A DNA stretch of 64,000 nucleotides from Algoriphagus formosus (GCF_002807035.1 NZ_NIUC01000002.1:119477-183476); one strand, 5' to 3'. Counted from the first letter of the stretch, positions 24,578 through 34,785 are shown. The notes: a model not told the origin generated them from the letters alone. Numbers and translations: made by a program.

Positions 24578-27126
24578 GGCTTGGGATTGGGTTTTGTCTC
24601 TTCTTGATTGAGTTTGGCAATATGAGCGTTCAGTTCGTCAGCAGACCAGGGGTAAACTCTCCCTTGCGATGTATGGCGCGTACCTCCCACGAGTCTTGGA
24701 CTGATAGGTCCGGCTTGATTTCCCCATTCATTTCGGATATAGGTCAAAATAGCCGCAATACTTCCATCATCCATCGTGGAATGGGAAGGCATGACAGGGA
24801 GAATTTCCGGTGCATCATATTCTTTTCCATTGACAGAGATCGGGCCTTCGATTCCGTGCAATAAAATCAAAGCAAGCCTTCGCTCATCTCCAGTCACCCA
24901 TTCAGAGCCTACCAAAGGCGGCCCCATTCGATTGACACCTCCTCCATTACTCGCATGGCACCCAGCGCAAGAAGTCAGGTACTTTTGCCTACCATCAGCA
25001 AAAAGCACTTGAGATTGCGCATCCAAAGTCAAAACACCATTAGACTCCATGTCAGGCGAAAACCCCTCCCAACGAAAAAGATTCTTTGCCCGACTTAGCT
25101 GCTGATTTTGTACCGTCAATTGGAATAATTCCGGCTCCTGATCTAGCCAAAATTTACCTTGATTTTCTGCCTTTGAGCCTTGGATGGCTAGGGCTGACAA
25201 TACTGCCTCAGAAGACCAGTGAGTTGATTTGGAAGCAACAAAATTCAAAAGCGAAGAAGTCTCATCCGGGTCTGAACCTTGTACCACAGCCAAAGCGAGC
25301 GTCTCTAAAAATATGGCTTTCGCTTCCGATTGGGATTCAAGAAAATTCTCTTTATCCAGAAATGACAAAAACTCAAACTCATCCCCTTCTAAGCTGCTCA
25401 TCACTGCATCCCGAAAGAGTGCCTCAGAACCAAAATCCTCCAAGATCGACTTTAGTAAATCAAACTTCACCGGATTTTGTAGCACGGATGCGGTTAGGGC
25501 GGCCTGCAATGCAAGACCTTCATCTTGAACTGGTGAAATCGCAATCAAACTCTTTCCAAGTTCCCTTGCGACTATTTCATCTTTTTCAGCGGCTTTTTCT
25601 AAAATTCTCAAAATATGCCTTTGCACTTCATCACTCGAATTGTCGAAGGATTGAAGTAGGAAATCAGGATCTACTGAACCCAATCCTTCCAAGGTCCACA
25701 AGGCATGAATTCTTCCCAGATCAGTTTTAGACTTTTCGTCGATAAACTCTTCAATAAAGGTTACTAATCTCGACTCCCCTTTTTCTACCAAAAGGCGTTG
25801 AGCCATATCTCGATACCAGCCATCACTGTGGTCCAAGGTGGAAATTAAATCCTGATCGGAAAGATCCGATAAATTGATTTTTTGATACTGGGAATGACCT
25901 TTCGGAACTATTCGCCAAATTCTTCCCATATGGCCCGGCTGATCAAGATTGCGAAGCAGAGTTTGCTCTCGAAGATAGTCTGTCATGTAAGACCCATGCT
26001 GCACGATTCCCTGATACATATCGGCGATATACAATCCCCCGTCAGGACCTAAAGTCCCATAAACAGGCCGAAAGCGTTCATCCGTTGAGGCCATAAATTC
26101 CCTTCCGGGATTAGGATCCTCAGCGATTAGTGTAACTCCCTCTTCTCGAATGACATTCCGCTTTACAAGATTCCCGGCATTCTCCATCACAAACATATTA
26201 CCATGATACTCTTGGGGCAAAAGGCTAGCTCGGTAAACGGTCGGTGCACTTGCTGAAGTAAATTCAAGTAAACGGCCGGTAGAGTCCAATGTGCCGGGAA
26301 TATAGCCCCGATTTACAGCCAAATTACTTCGGATGGGATAGACTCGGCGATCAATCGTCAGGCCATGATCAATTCCTGTATTAGTTTGATGATTCTTGTT
26401 TCTGTTGAAAGTATTTGGAGGAACCAGATCTCCATGGAGCTGCGACCAGTTGTAATTATAAATCAATCGCCCCTGATCATCTTGGGTGATTCCCCATTGC
26501 CCCCTAAACTCGGTGCTATCACGAATCCATTCTCCTTTTTGTAGTCGATATCGAAGTCTGGATTTGGCGCTGTAGTACCAGTTGTCTAGATTTCTGACAA
26601 AACCATTATCGGAATGCTCGGGAATTCCATTGGCAGCATAGGTGGAATCCAATAAAGTCTTCCTGTCAGCTATCCAATCTCCATCCAAGTCTTCGGTAAC
26701 CCAAAGCGCGTTATTTTCAGCAACCAAAGCTCCATTTTCAAAAAGCCCCAAAGCCCGGGGCATGATCAAGCTGTCCAAATAAACAATTCGATGATCCATT
26801 TTTCCATCACCGTCTGTATCTTCTAAAATAGCGACAGAACCAACGGGTTGATCCTCTTCAGAGCCATCGATATCATTCATGTATCCGCGCATCTCCACGA
26901 CCCAAAGCCTCCCCCTTTCATCAAATTGGATGATCACGGGACTTTCTACCAGGGGTTCGGAAGCCACCAATTGAACTTCCAGTCCAGGATCAATCTGAAA
27001 AGTGAGAATTTCTTCCTCAGCAGCTCGTGCAGGGCTATCCGGAGTCTCAGGCATTGGCTTCGGCTCCTTGCAGGCAGCAAGAATTGAAATGGAGCAAAAA
27101 AAGACTTTCCAAGAGAGCCTATTCAT
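24574..27126 (-). CDS. PVC-type heme-binding dehydrogenase lipoprotein with C-terminal cytochrome c
   Basis: 850 residues from the ATG at 27126, which gives a lipobox (LAAC, Cys19); a longer frame to 27201 would bury it. The N-terminal part (about 45-440) is a beta-propeller dehydrogenase-like domain (LWVVEMRGYMND, DTDGDGKMD, DLDGDWIADR, DGGLYIADMYQG). A HEAT-like helical region follows (440-680). A cytochrome c domain at about 700-800 has CAGCH and a distal Met in LPVMPSHS. It likely oxidises a sugar or polyol and passes electrons to heme. It is the first gene of the three-gene operon. Confidence 0.88.
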   Translation of the reverse strand: MNRLSWKVFFCSISILAACKEPKPMPETPDSPARAAEEEILTFQIDPGLEVQLVASEPLVESPVIIQFDERGRLWVVEMRGYMNDIDGSEEDQPVGSVAILEDTDGDGKMDHRIVYLDSLIMPRALGLFENGALVAENNALWVTEDLDGDWIADRKTLLDSTYAANGIPEHSDNGFVRNLDNWYYSAKSRLRYRLQKGEWIRDSTEFRGQWGITQDDQGRLIYNYNWSQLHGDLVPPNTFNRNKNHQTNTGIDHGLTIDRRVYPIRSNLAVNRGYIPGTLDSTGRLLEFTSASAPTVYRASLLPQEYHGNMFVMENAGNLVKRNVIREEGVTLIAEDPNPGREFMASTDERFRPVYGTLGPDGGLYIADMYQGIVQHGSYMTDYLREQTLLRNLDQPGHMGRIWRIVPKGHSQYQKINLSDLSDQDLISTLDHSDGWYRDMAQRLLVEKGESRLVTFIEEFIDEKSKTDLGRIHALWTLEGLGSVDPDFLLQSFDNSSDEVQRHILRILEKAAEKDEIVARELGKSLIAISPVQDEGLALQAALTASVLQNPVKFDLLKSILEDFGSEALFRDAVMSSLEGDEFEFLSFLDKENFLESQSEAKAIFLETLALAVVQGSDPDETSSLLNFVASKSTHWSSEAVLSALAIQGSKAENQGKFWLDQEPELFQLTVQNQQLSRAKNLFRWEGFSPDMESNGVLTLDAQSQVLFADGRQKYLTSCAGCHASNGGGVNRMGPPLVGSEWVTGDERRLALILLHGIEGPISVNGKEYDAPEILPVMPSHSTMDDGSIAAILTYIRNEWGNQAGPISPRLVGGTRHTSQGRVYPWSADELNAHIAKLNQEETKPNPKP

Positions 27127-27681
27127 GGTATGTAGATTATTTTGGGCGATAAGGTCAATAAACCTCCTTTCTAAAATGAAATATATTTCCCTGATTACCA
27201 AACGAGTATTTGGTGAGCGGTTTGAATTATGAGCTTTTGAAAAAGAAAGGGCGCAAATAAGACGAATGAGAGTTTACTCCCGCAAAGAAGCGAAGCGGCA
27301 AAGGATTAAGTGACTATTTAAAAAGACACCGAAGACAAATTGTGGAGATGAATTTAATAGAGAGGCTGTCTCAAAAGTGAAGTTTGTCACATTGAGCGAA
27401 GTCGAAATGTCTTCAAGAAAGCTGGAAATGGCCTTCGACTCCGCTCAGGCTGACAACTAACTGGTTTATTAGACAACCTCATTATTTTGGGTACAAGCCT
27501 GCCTGACGGAAGGCAGGCCCTGAGATTTGCACCACTAAGAGCCGCGAAGTACGATGGAAACGAATTTGATGCATTGAGTGACGCTGAAGGCGTCAAACTA
27601 TGAATAGCCCCGGGTAAGGAGGAACTGCCTGCCCCGATAGTCGGGGACGCAACCCAGGGTATAAATTGAAAACACATTAGG

Positions 27682-27731
27682 AGCGCTGGCCCTTGATCTT
27701 AAATTGGAAGCAGAAATGTTTTGCCAGCAAG
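27682..27731 (+). repeat. 50-bp direct repeat, copy 1
   Basis: AGCGCTGGCCCTTGATCTTA and on through GGAAGCAGAAAT, then TGCCAGCAAGA. The first 37 bases are identical to copy 2 at 27858. Flanking palindromes also occur in both, so the repeat unit is larger, perhaps 200 bp. Confidence 0.75.
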
Positions 27732-27857
27732 AACATGTCCACCGTGGTGGATAGAAAATAATTTACCTCGCAAAGCAGTGAAGGAAAAGAGTGCTGAAGG
27801 CACGAAACATATTAGCCTGGGGTGCAAACCCCAGGTAAAAGAACAACACCATTCCCC

Positions 27858-27907
27858 AGCGCTGGCCCTTGATCTTAAATTGGAAGCAGAAATAGGGTGC
27901 CAGCAAG
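27858..27907 (+). repeat. 50-bp direct repeat, copy 2
   Basis: Same sequence as 27682-27731 except for a few bases before TGCCAGCAAGA. Behind it GGAAACGAATTTG recurs, also found before copy 1 near 27553. Confidence 0.75.
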
Positions 27908-28108
27908 ACGGAAACGAATTTGCTCCGAAAAGTGAAAAAGGATTGCTTGTACCACTTAGTGAACCGACGCTATCACGTCAATCAACCAAGGCGGAAAAGT
28001 ATTTCCAATTTTCAAATCCTAAATAAACCTCCAATCAAAGGAAGTCTCCTATTTTCAAAAGAGATTCAGAAATCCTGAAAATTGGACGTAAATTCCATTC
28101 ACAAACCC

Positions 28109-28630
28109 ATGAAACAACTTCTGATTGCCATATTTCTTTGTGTGAGCATTGCCGGGCCGATGAGTCTGGGAATGGCTGCATTCGAATTGCGCTTTTGGGA
28201 GTTGAGGGAAAATTTCTCGGAGCGATATACCCAAAGCGAAAATAAAGAACGCATTCAGACACTGATTTTTTCAAAAAGCGAAATCTCTCAAGTTTTGAAA
28301 TGGGAGCATGATCGGGAATTTGAGTACCAAGGTCAAATGTATGACGTGCTGGAAATCCACGACAAAGGCGAAAAAGTCGAATACCTGGTTTGGCATGATG
28401 AGGAAGAAAGCGAATTGAAAGAAAAAGAGCGCGAATACGAGGATTTTGACCCTAAAGATCAGGAAAGAGCTCAATCAAAAAGTTCTTTTCACCTCACTTT
28501 TTTCTTTCAGGAAATCCCGCTAACGAGCATTTTAACTCTGTCTCCAGAGCGCCTGGAATCAATCCAAATCGAAACATTCTGGAAAAATCTTAACACCCTT
28601 CCAATCACCCCTCCTCCTATTCTATTCTGA
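28109..28630 (+). CDS. Small exported protein upstream of the TonB receptor
   Basis: 173 residues from the ATG at 28109. It has a hydrophobic N-terminus (KQLLIAIFLCVSIAGPMSLG) that is a signal or membrane anchor. A predicted beta region follows (EFEYQGQMYDVLEI), then a charged stretch at about 100-120 (ESELKEKEREYEDFDPKD) and a Pro-rich end. I do not recognise the family. It lies 55 bp before a TonB receptor gene on the same strand, so a role in the same uptake is likely. Confidence 0.65.
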   Translation: MKQLLIAIFLCVSIAGPMSLGMAAFELRFWELRENFSERYTQSENKERIQTLIFSKSEISQVLKWEHDREFEYQGQMYDVLEIHDKGEKVEYLVWHDEEESELKEKEREYEDFDPKDQERAQSKSSFHLTFFFQEIPLTSILTLSPERLESIQIETFWKNLNTLPITPPPILF

Positions 28631-28685
28631 TGATCTAGCATTGCTGTGTATCGACAGCATTTGTATCAATTAATCCAGAATAGAA

Positions 28686-31097
28686 ATGAAATATTTTATG
28701 ACCTGGGTGATTTGTTGTGCCTTGATTTTTGAAATGAGAAGTCAAACGATCATCATTTTGGACAAGGCCAATGAAGAACCTGTAACTACTGCGGCAGTCA
28801 GTGATCCTGCCACGGGCAGAGTGGTTTTTGCCAATAAAAAAGGACAGGCAGACCTGAGTTCTTTCGTGGCATCTACTACCTTACAAATAAGCAGTTTTGG
28901 GTACAACACCCTGATGATCCGAAAGTCAGAATTGGCTTCGAGCGATGAGCTGGTTTTCTACTTGGAGAAAAACAACCTGAATTTGGGAGAGGTAATCATC
29001 TCGGCTAATAAATGGACCCAAGACAGTCGGAACATCCCCCAAAAAATCACCCCTATCCCAAAAGCTGAAGTGGAGTTTCAAAACCCTCAAACAGCAGCTG
29101 ACTTGCTGGGCATTTCCGGCAAAGTATATGTGCAAAAGAGTCAACAAGGGGGAGGCAGCCCCATGATTCGGGGATTTGCGACCAATCGGCTTCTCTACTC
29201 GGTGGACGGCGTGCGGATGAATACGGCTATTTTCCGAGGCGGAAATATCCAAAACGTCATCAACCTTGACCCTTTTGCCATTAGCAGTACTGAGGTGCTA
29301 TTCGGCCCTGCTTCTGTCATCTATGGGAGTGATGCCATAGGAGGAGTAATGAGTTTCCAAACATTGAATCCGTCATTTTCTGTCAACGAAAACCCTGTAG
29401 TATCCGGCACCTTGCTTGGCCGATATTCGTCGGCTAATCAAGAAAATACCGGACATGCATCGGTGCAAATCGGCTGGAAAAAATGGGCCATTGCTACCAG
29501 TTTTACTTCCTGGGACTTTGATGATTTGAGGCAGGGAAGTAATGGTCCCGACGATTACCTGAAGCGCAACTATGTCGAGCGAATAGACGGAGAAGATATC
29601 GTAATCCCAATCGAAGACCCTGCTTTGGTGCAGATTCCTTCAGGTTATAATCAGCGAAACCTCATGCAAAAAGTGCGTTTTCGTCCTAATGATGATTGGG
29701 AGTTTCAATATGGCTTTCATTATTCTGCCACCTCCTCCTATGGACGCTATGATCGGCATAATCGTGTTCGAAATGGGCTTCCCCGCTACGCTGAATGGAA
29801 TTATGGTCCGCAGAAATGGATGATGAATCACCTGAAAGTTTCCAATTTTCAGTCCAATAGCTTCTATGATCGTGTAAACCTGAGTTTCGCCCTTCAAAAT
29901 TTTGAAGAAAGCCGAATCGACCGCGACTTGAACAACCCAATTCGAAACACACAAATCGAAGAGGTCAATGCCTACTCGGTCAATTTAGATTTTACCAAAA
30001 ACTTAAACCCCAAGAATTACCTATTCTATGGCTTGGAGTGGGTTTTAAATGATGTAAACTCTTCGGGTTTCACTACGGATATCAACTCTGGATTCCGGGA
30101 AGAGGGAGCGGCTCGCTATCCCAATTCTACCTGGACATCTTTTGGAGCCTATCTCAATTGGGAGTCAAAAATCCTTGAAAAAGCAACTCTACAAACAGGC
30201 CTTCGATACAGTCATTTTGGAATCGAGAGTCAATTTGATACCCGCTTTTTCCCTTTTCCCTTTGAAGAGGCAAGTCTACAAAATGGCAACCTGACGGGAA
30301 GTGTGGGAATCATTTGGAATCCGGCTGAATCCTGGATCCTCAGCACCAATTTAGGAACCGCATTCCGCTCTCCAAATGTGGATGACATCGGGAAGGTATT
30401 TGATTCCGAACCCGGGGCTGTCACCGTCCCCAACCCAAATTTAAATCCGGAGTACGCCTACAACTGGGATATTTCCATTGCCAAGGTGATCAATGAGACT
30501 TTGAAGATTGACCTGACTGGCTTCTACACGCTGCTCGATAATGCTTTGGTGCGTAGAAACTTCCAATTGAATGGTCAGGACAGTATTTTCTATTCGGGAG
30601 AACTGAGCCAAGTACAAGCTATCCAAAATGCAGCCCAAGCTCGAGTTTACGGTTTACAGTTGGGTATGCAGATCAAATTGAGTAGCCGCTTTACTTTCCT
30701 CACAGATATGAACTTCCAAGAAGGGGAAGAAGAGCTGGATGATGGAAGTATCAGCGCCTCTAGACATGCGGCACCTTTCTTTGGGGTGAGCCGAATCGAC
30801 TACCAGGCGAAGAAGCTTCGTGCTCAACTCTATGTGGATTATCAAGGTGAACGTAGCTTTGAAAACTTGGCTTTCGAAGAGCAACGCAAGGATGAAATCT
30901 ATGCCAAGGACGAAAATGGAAACAACTACGCTCCAGCTTGGTACACCCTTAACATCAAGTTTTCCTATCCTTTGACTGATTTTCTATTTCTGAATATGGG
31001 ATTGGAAAATATCACCGATCAACGCTATCGACCCTATAGCTCCGGAATCTCCGGACCTGGGAGAAATTGGGTTCTCTCGCTGAGGGGTAATTTCTAA
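28686..31097 (+). CDS. TonB-dependent outer-membrane receptor (heme-receptor-like)
   Basis: 803 residues. Signal at the N-terminus (ending MRSQ), then a CarboxypepD_reg-like domain (about 20-100). The plug spans about 110-230 with TAADLLGISGKVYVQ, GGGSPMIRGF, NRLLYSVDGVRMN and GPASVIYGSDAIGGV. The 22-strand barrel ends in a terminal Phe (LSLRGNF), as outer-membrane proteins need. The plug wording is close to the hemoglobin/heme receptor group, but the substrate is unproven. Confidence 0.9.
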   Translation: MKYFMTWVICCALIFEMRSQTIIILDKANEEPVTTAAVSDPATGRVVFANKKGQADLSSFVASTTLQISSFGYNTLMIRKSELASSDELVFYLEKNNLNLGEVIISANKWTQDSRNIPQKITPIPKAEVEFQNPQTAADLLGISGKVYVQKSQQGGGSPMIRGFATNRLLYSVDGVRMNTAIFRGGNIQNVINLDPFAISSTEVLFGPASVIYGSDAIGGVMSFQTLNPSFSVNENPVVSGTLLGRYSSANQENTGHASVQIGWKKWAIATSFTSWDFDDLRQGSNGPDDYLKRNYVERIDGEDIVIPIEDPALVQIPSGYNQRNLMQKVRFRPNDDWEFQYGFHYSATSSYGRYDRHNRVRNGLPRYAEWNYGPQKWMMNHLKVSNFQSNSFYDRVNLSFALQNFEESRIDRDLNNPIRNTQIEEVNAYSVNLDFTKNLNPKNYLFYGLEWVLNDVNSSGFTTDINSGFREEGAARYPNSTWTSFGAYLNWESKILEKATLQTGLRYSHFGIESQFDTRFFPFPFEEASLQNGNLTGSVGIIWNPAESWILSTNLGTAFRSPNVDDIGKVFDSEPGAVTVPNPNLNPEYAYNWDISIAKVINETLKIDLTGFYTLLDNALVRRNFQLNGQDSIFYSGELSQVQAIQNAAQARVYGLQLGMQIKLSSRFTFLTDMNFQEGEEELDDGSISASRHAAPFFGVSRIDYQAKKLRAQLYVDYQGERSFENLAFEEQRKDEIYAKDENGNNYAPAWYTLNIKFSYPLTDFLFLNMGLENITDQRYRPYSSGISGPGRNWVLSLRGNF

Positions 31098-31108
31098 GTA
31101 TTGATTAA

Positions 31109-31138
31109 AGTCTGGGGTTTTCCTCAGACTTTTTTTTA
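31109..31138 (+). terminator. Rho-independent terminator of the TonB receptor operon
   Basis: AGTCTGGGG, loop TTTT, CCTCAGACT (one wobble), followed by eight T residues, 12 bp after the receptor stop. Confidence 0.88.
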
Positions 31139-31140
31139 AT

Positions 31141-31315
31141 TTAAACCCGAAGTATGCATTAGACTTCTTATTACGAGTCCAAACCGCTGCAAAATCAATC
31201 GCTTTGCTGCATTTAGCTCAATCGCCGTAGCGGTGCTATGCCTCATTCGCTAAATGCTTGATTTTATTGCGGTTTTAACTCTCACTACAGATTCTAATGC
31301 ATAATCCGGGTTAAA
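31141..31315 (+). mobile_element. 175-bp MITE-like repeat, copy A
   Basis: Ends TTAAACCCGAAGTATGCATT and AATGCATAATCCGGGTTAAA are inverted repeats. Inside lies a second dyad: TGCATTTAGCTCAATCGCCG against the stretch with GCTATGCCTCATTCGCTAAA. Copies B (34799, opposite orientation) and C (42049) are highly similar. No gene inside. Confidence 0.85.
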
Positions 31316-31335
31316 TGGCGAACGCCTAGACTTTT

Positions 31336-33885
31336 ATGATCGACTATCCCAAGTCCCCAGAAGAATTACAAGAATACCTGAAAAATGGCCTTAGCCAGGA
31401 AGAAGCGGCTAAACGGCTGGAGCAATTTGGCCCCAACCAACTGAAAGAAAAAAAGAAGAAATCCACCTTCCAACTTTTTCTAGACCAATTCAAGGACTTT
31501 ATGATCACCATTTTGGTCATCGCTGCGATATTCTCAGGTATTGCAGGAGAGTGGTCAGACACCATCATCATTTTGGTCATAGTTGTGTTGAATGCTATTA
31601 TGGGTTTTGTGCAAGAGTATCGTGCCGAAAAAGCCATGGAATCTCTCAAAAAAATGAGTGAGGTCCAGTCGCAAGTCATTCGGGGAGGGAAAAACCAAGT
31701 CTTACCCTCCCGGGATTTGGCGCCGGGTGATTTAGTGCTCTGTGAGGCAGGGAATATGATCCCGGCAGATATTCAATTATTGGAAGAGAATGCCATCAAA
31801 GTCGATGAATCCTCCTTGACTGGAGAATCTGTCCCAGTGGAAAAGGAGTCTAGCAAGGATATAAAAAATCCGGAAGCGATCGACTCGAATGTTCACCTGT
31901 TCAAAGGCACTCTTCAAACCAATGGGCGCGGAATGGGAATCATTTTGGCAACAGGAATGAATACCCAGCTGGGGAAAATTGCCGATTTACTTCAGGAAAA
32001 AAGGCCAAATACACCCCTTCAAATCCGAATGGAGAAGTTTGGAAAAACCATCTCACTTTTTATCCTTCTGATTTGTTTGGTGATTTTTGGAATGGGAATT
32101 CTGAGAGGAGAAGACCCTATCCCATTAATGCTGGTCAGTGTGAGTCTCGCTGTGGCAGCCATTCCAGAAGCATTACCTGCTTTGATCACCATTGCCCTGT
32201 CTTTGGGTGCAGCCCGACTTGCAAAAAAGGAAACTTTGATCCGAAAACTACCTGCTGTCGAAAGCTTGGGGTCCATCACCTTCATTTGCACGGACAAAAC
32301 CGGCACCCTGACCAAAAACCAAATGAAGGTAGTCCGGAAAGAAGCCTCCCAAGACTCCTTACCGGAAGGAAATGTACCCCTTCAATTGGCCATGGCGCTC
32401 AATCATGACATTCAGTCCAACGAGGAAGGGAACTTCATGGGCGAAGCGACTGAGTTGGCATTGGTAGAACATATCGTGGAAGATTTGGGGCAAAAGGAGT
32501 ACGAGCAAATTCAAGAAAAATATCCCCGAGTCGGAGAGTTGCCTTTTGACTCCGAGCGAAAGCGGATGAGTACTTTCCATCAATTTGGGGACCAGGTTTT
32601 AGTCATTTGCAAAGGGGCTACTGAGACTATCCTGGACGTACTTGAAAAGGATATTTATTCAGAAGAAATTATAAAAATGTCCGACAAATGGGCTTCTGAA
32701 GGAGAGCGGGTCTTGGCTTTTGCAGGAAAACTCATCCCCTCCCTTCCGGCAGAAGAAGAATGGGAGAATTTGGAAAAAGACCTGTCTTTTTGGGGTTTGG
32801 CGGGCATGATAGACCCTCCACGCGAGGAGGTAAAAGAAGCTATTCAGGAATGTAAAACGGCGGGTATTCAACCTGTCATGATCACGGGAGATCATCCGGA
32901 AACTGCCAAAACTATTGCTGAGCAAGTTGGTATTTTGGAGGAGGGCAGACTATCCATCAGCGGCTCGGAATTGCGTGAGCTTTCAGATGAAGATTTTGAA
33001 AAGCAAATCGAAAAAATCAGCGTTTACGCTAGAGTTTCTCCCGATCAGAAATTGCGAATCGTCAAAACCCTTCAAAGCAAAGGACAATTTGTAGCCATGA
33101 CAGGAGATGGGGTGAACGATGCCCCCTCCCTTCGGGCAAGTACCATCGGAGTGGCCATGGGAATCACCGGTACAGATGTGAGCAAAGAAGCCGCTCACAT
33201 GATTCTATTGGATGATAACTTTGCCACCATCGTGCGAGCAATCCGGGAAGGCAGAAGGATTTTTGACAACATCCGGAAGTTTATCAAATACATCATGACC
33301 TGCAATGGGGCAGAGATTTTGACGATTACACTTGCTCCATTTTTGGGTATGCCTATTCCCCTTCTTCCCATTCACATCCTGTGGATCAATTTGGTTACTG
33401 ATGGCATCCCGGCATTGGCATTGGCGAAGGAAAAAGCCGAAAGCAATATCATGAAACGGCCTCCACGACCACCAAAGCAAAGCCTATTTGCTGATGGTGT
33501 AGGGATTCACATCCTTTGGGTGGGTACCTTGATGGCTGCAGTGACACTTTTCACCCAATATTGGGCGATCCGAAATGAATGGCATTGGCAAACCATGGTT
33601 TTTTCTGTCTTGGCCTTTTCCCAATTGGGACATGTGATGGCCGTGAGAAGTGACCGGGATTTTTTATTTAAACAAGGACTCTTTAGCAATCTACCTCTCA
33701 TTCTTGCCGTTCTGGGAATGATAGCTTTACAGATATTGGTCATTTATGTGCCCGTTTTCAATAAACTTTTTCATACAGAAGCGTTGAATCTACCCGAGCT
33801 ACTGATTTGTGGAGGGATGGGTTTGGTTGTTTTTCATGCAGTGGAAATGGAGAAATTGGTGAAAAAATGGCGAAGGAAGAGCTGA
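31336..33885 (+). CDS. Calcium-type P-type cation ATPase
   Basis: 849 residues with the full P2-type layout: N-terminal cation ATPase domain, TGES at 162-165 in the actuator, M4 motif IPEALP, phosphorylation site Asp320 in DKTGT, the nucleotide domain, GDGVNDAPS near 590, and a C-terminal group of helices. The family pumps Ca2+ (or sometimes Mn2+) out of the cytoplasm. It is flanked by a MITE and the metallophosphoesterase gene, with no clear operon partner. Confidence 0.93.
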   Translation: MIDYPKSPEELQEYLKNGLSQEEAAKRLEQFGPNQLKEKKKKSTFQLFLDQFKDFMITILVIAAIFSGIAGEWSDTIIILVIVVLNAIMGFVQEYRAEKAMESLKKMSEVQSQVIRGGKNQVLPSRDLAPGDLVLCEAGNMIPADIQLLEENAIKVDESSLTGESVPVEKESSKDIKNPEAIDSNVHLFKGTLQTNGRGMGIILATGMNTQLGKIADLLQEKRPNTPLQIRMEKFGKTISLFILLICLVIFGMGILRGEDPIPLMLVSVSLAVAAIPEALPALITIALSLGAARLAKKETLIRKLPAVESLGSITFICTDKTGTLTKNQMKVVRKEASQDSLPEGNVPLQLAMALNHDIQSNEEGNFMGEATELALVEHIVEDLGQKEYEQIQEKYPRVGELPFDSERKRMSTFHQFGDQVLVICKGATETILDVLEKDIYSEEIIKMSDKWASEGERVLAFAGKLIPSLPAEEEWENLEKDLSFWGLAGMIDPPREEVKEAIQECKTAGIQPVMITGDHPETAKTIAEQVGILEEGRLSISGSELRELSDEDFEKQIEKISVYARVSPDQKLRIVKTLQSKGQFVAMTGDGVNDAPSLRASTIGVAMGITGTDVSKEAAHMILLDDNFATIVRAIREGRRIFDNIRKFIKYIMTCNGAEILTITLAPFLGMPIPLLPIHILWINLVTDGIPALALAKEKAESNIMKRPPRPPKQSLFADGVGIHILWVGTLMAAVTLFTQYWAIRNEWHWQTMVFSVLAFSQLGHVMAVRSDRDFLFKQGLFSNLPLILAVLGMIALQILVIYVPVFNKLFHTEALNLPELLICGGMGLVVFHAVEMEKLVKKWRRKS

Positions 33886-33945
33886 ATATGCTTGCATAGC
33901 TAAGCATTTTGGAAAAAAAAGCCTGTGCAAGAGAAACGAAAACTC

Positions 33946-34785
33946 ATGAATAGAAGAAAGTTTTTAAAATCCGGAATAGCATTAGGAACAGCCCTGGCAG
34001 CTGGTGGAGTTTATGCTTGGCAAATCGAGCCTTATTGGTTGGAATTTGTTCATCTCCCTATGCCTGTCAAAAATTTACCCAAAGAGCATGAAGGAAAGAT
34101 CCTGATTCAATTGTCTGACATTCATGTAGGCGACCGCTTTCCTCACAGTTACCTCATCGATTCGATGAAAAAAGCACAGGAATTCGATCCGGATTGGGTT
34201 GTATACACGGGTGACTTCACGCATTTCAAAAACTCCAAACAGTACAGCCAACTCAGCGCTGTACTCAAGTCAGCTACCAAAGGAAAAGTTGGCACTTTCG
34301 CTTCCCTAGGGAATCATGATTATGGACACGGATGGTCTATGCCTGAGGTAGCTGATGAAACGACTTCTATTTTAGAAAAATCTGGTATAAAGACTCTTAG
34401 GGATGAAAAATACAACTCGGATGGGTTGACGATCTATGGAATAGAGGATCTTTGGGGTACTAAATTTAATCCCGAAAAAGTGATGAAAACTTGGGATGCA
34501 AAAGAGGCTGCCATTGTCATGTGTCACAATCCAGATGCCTGTGATCTACCGATTTGGAACGGTTACGATGGGTGGGTTTTGGCTGGTCATACTCACGGAG
34601 GTCAAGTAAGGCCACCTTTCCTTCCGGCTCCTATTCTGCCCGTCCAAAATAGACGTTACGACCAGGGAAAAATTGACCTAGAAGATGGACGCACTCTTTA
34701 CATCAATCGGGCTCTAGGAAATTACTTCCCCATCCGCCTCAATGTCCGACCTGAAATCACCGTTTTCACCCTTACCCAAGCATAA
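33946..34785 (+). CDS. Exported metallophosphoesterase
   Basis: 279 residues from the ATG at 33946. The N-terminus NRRKFLKSG is a twin-arginine-type signal or membrane anchor. The calcineurin-like motifs come in order: SDIHVGD, YTGDF, GNHD, CHNPD and AGHTHGGQ, which bind two metals. The closest general type is YkuE/YaeI-like phosphoesterases, which act at the membrane on phospholipid-like substrates in some species. It begins about 60 bp after the P-type ATPase. Confidence 0.9.
   Translation: MNRRKFLKSGIALGTALAAGGVYAWQIEPYWLEFVHLPMPVKNLPKEHEGKILIQLSDIHVGDRFPHSYLIDSMKKAQEFDPDWVVYTGDFTHFKNSKQYSQLSAVLKSATKGKVGTFASLGNHDYGHGWSMPEVADETTSILEKSGIKTLRDEKYNSDGLTIYGIEDLWGTKFNPEKVMKTWDAKEAAIVMCHNPDACDLPIWNGYDGWVLAGHTHGGQVRPPFLPAPILPVQNRRYDQGKIDLEDGRTLYINRALGNYFPIRLNVRPEITVFTLTQA

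Larger units (their letters stand above)
27127..28108. other. Gene-free stretch packed with inverted and direct repeats
   Basis: No credible gene in about 980 bp. An imperfect inverted repeat joins TTGAGCGAAGTCGAA (about 27393) with TTCGACTCCGCTCA (about 27434). GCCTGCCT/AGGCAGGC is at 27497-27518, CCCCGA/TCGGGG near 27634-27648, and CCTGGGGT/ACCCCAGG at 27817-27836. Two long direct repeats are listed separately. Such blocks are familiar as spreading palindromic repeats in Bacteroidota (recollection). Confidence 0.65.

Noticed and set aside
25086..25730. Long plus-strand frame inside the cytochrome dehydrogenase gene
   Set aside because: It is the shadow of a well-supported gene on the other strand and resembles no protein.
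27387..27677. Reverse open frame of 96 codons in the same gap
   Set aside because: Made of repeat sequence, with no recognisable protein pattern.
27721..28026. Open frame of 101 codons in the repeat-rich gap
   Set aside because: It crosses palindromes and the direct repeat and has no coding signs.
32161..32190. PEALP instead of PEGLP in the P-type ATPase as an unusual ion site
   Set aside because: To my knowledge this variant is common in bacterial calcium-type ATPases, so it is not notable.
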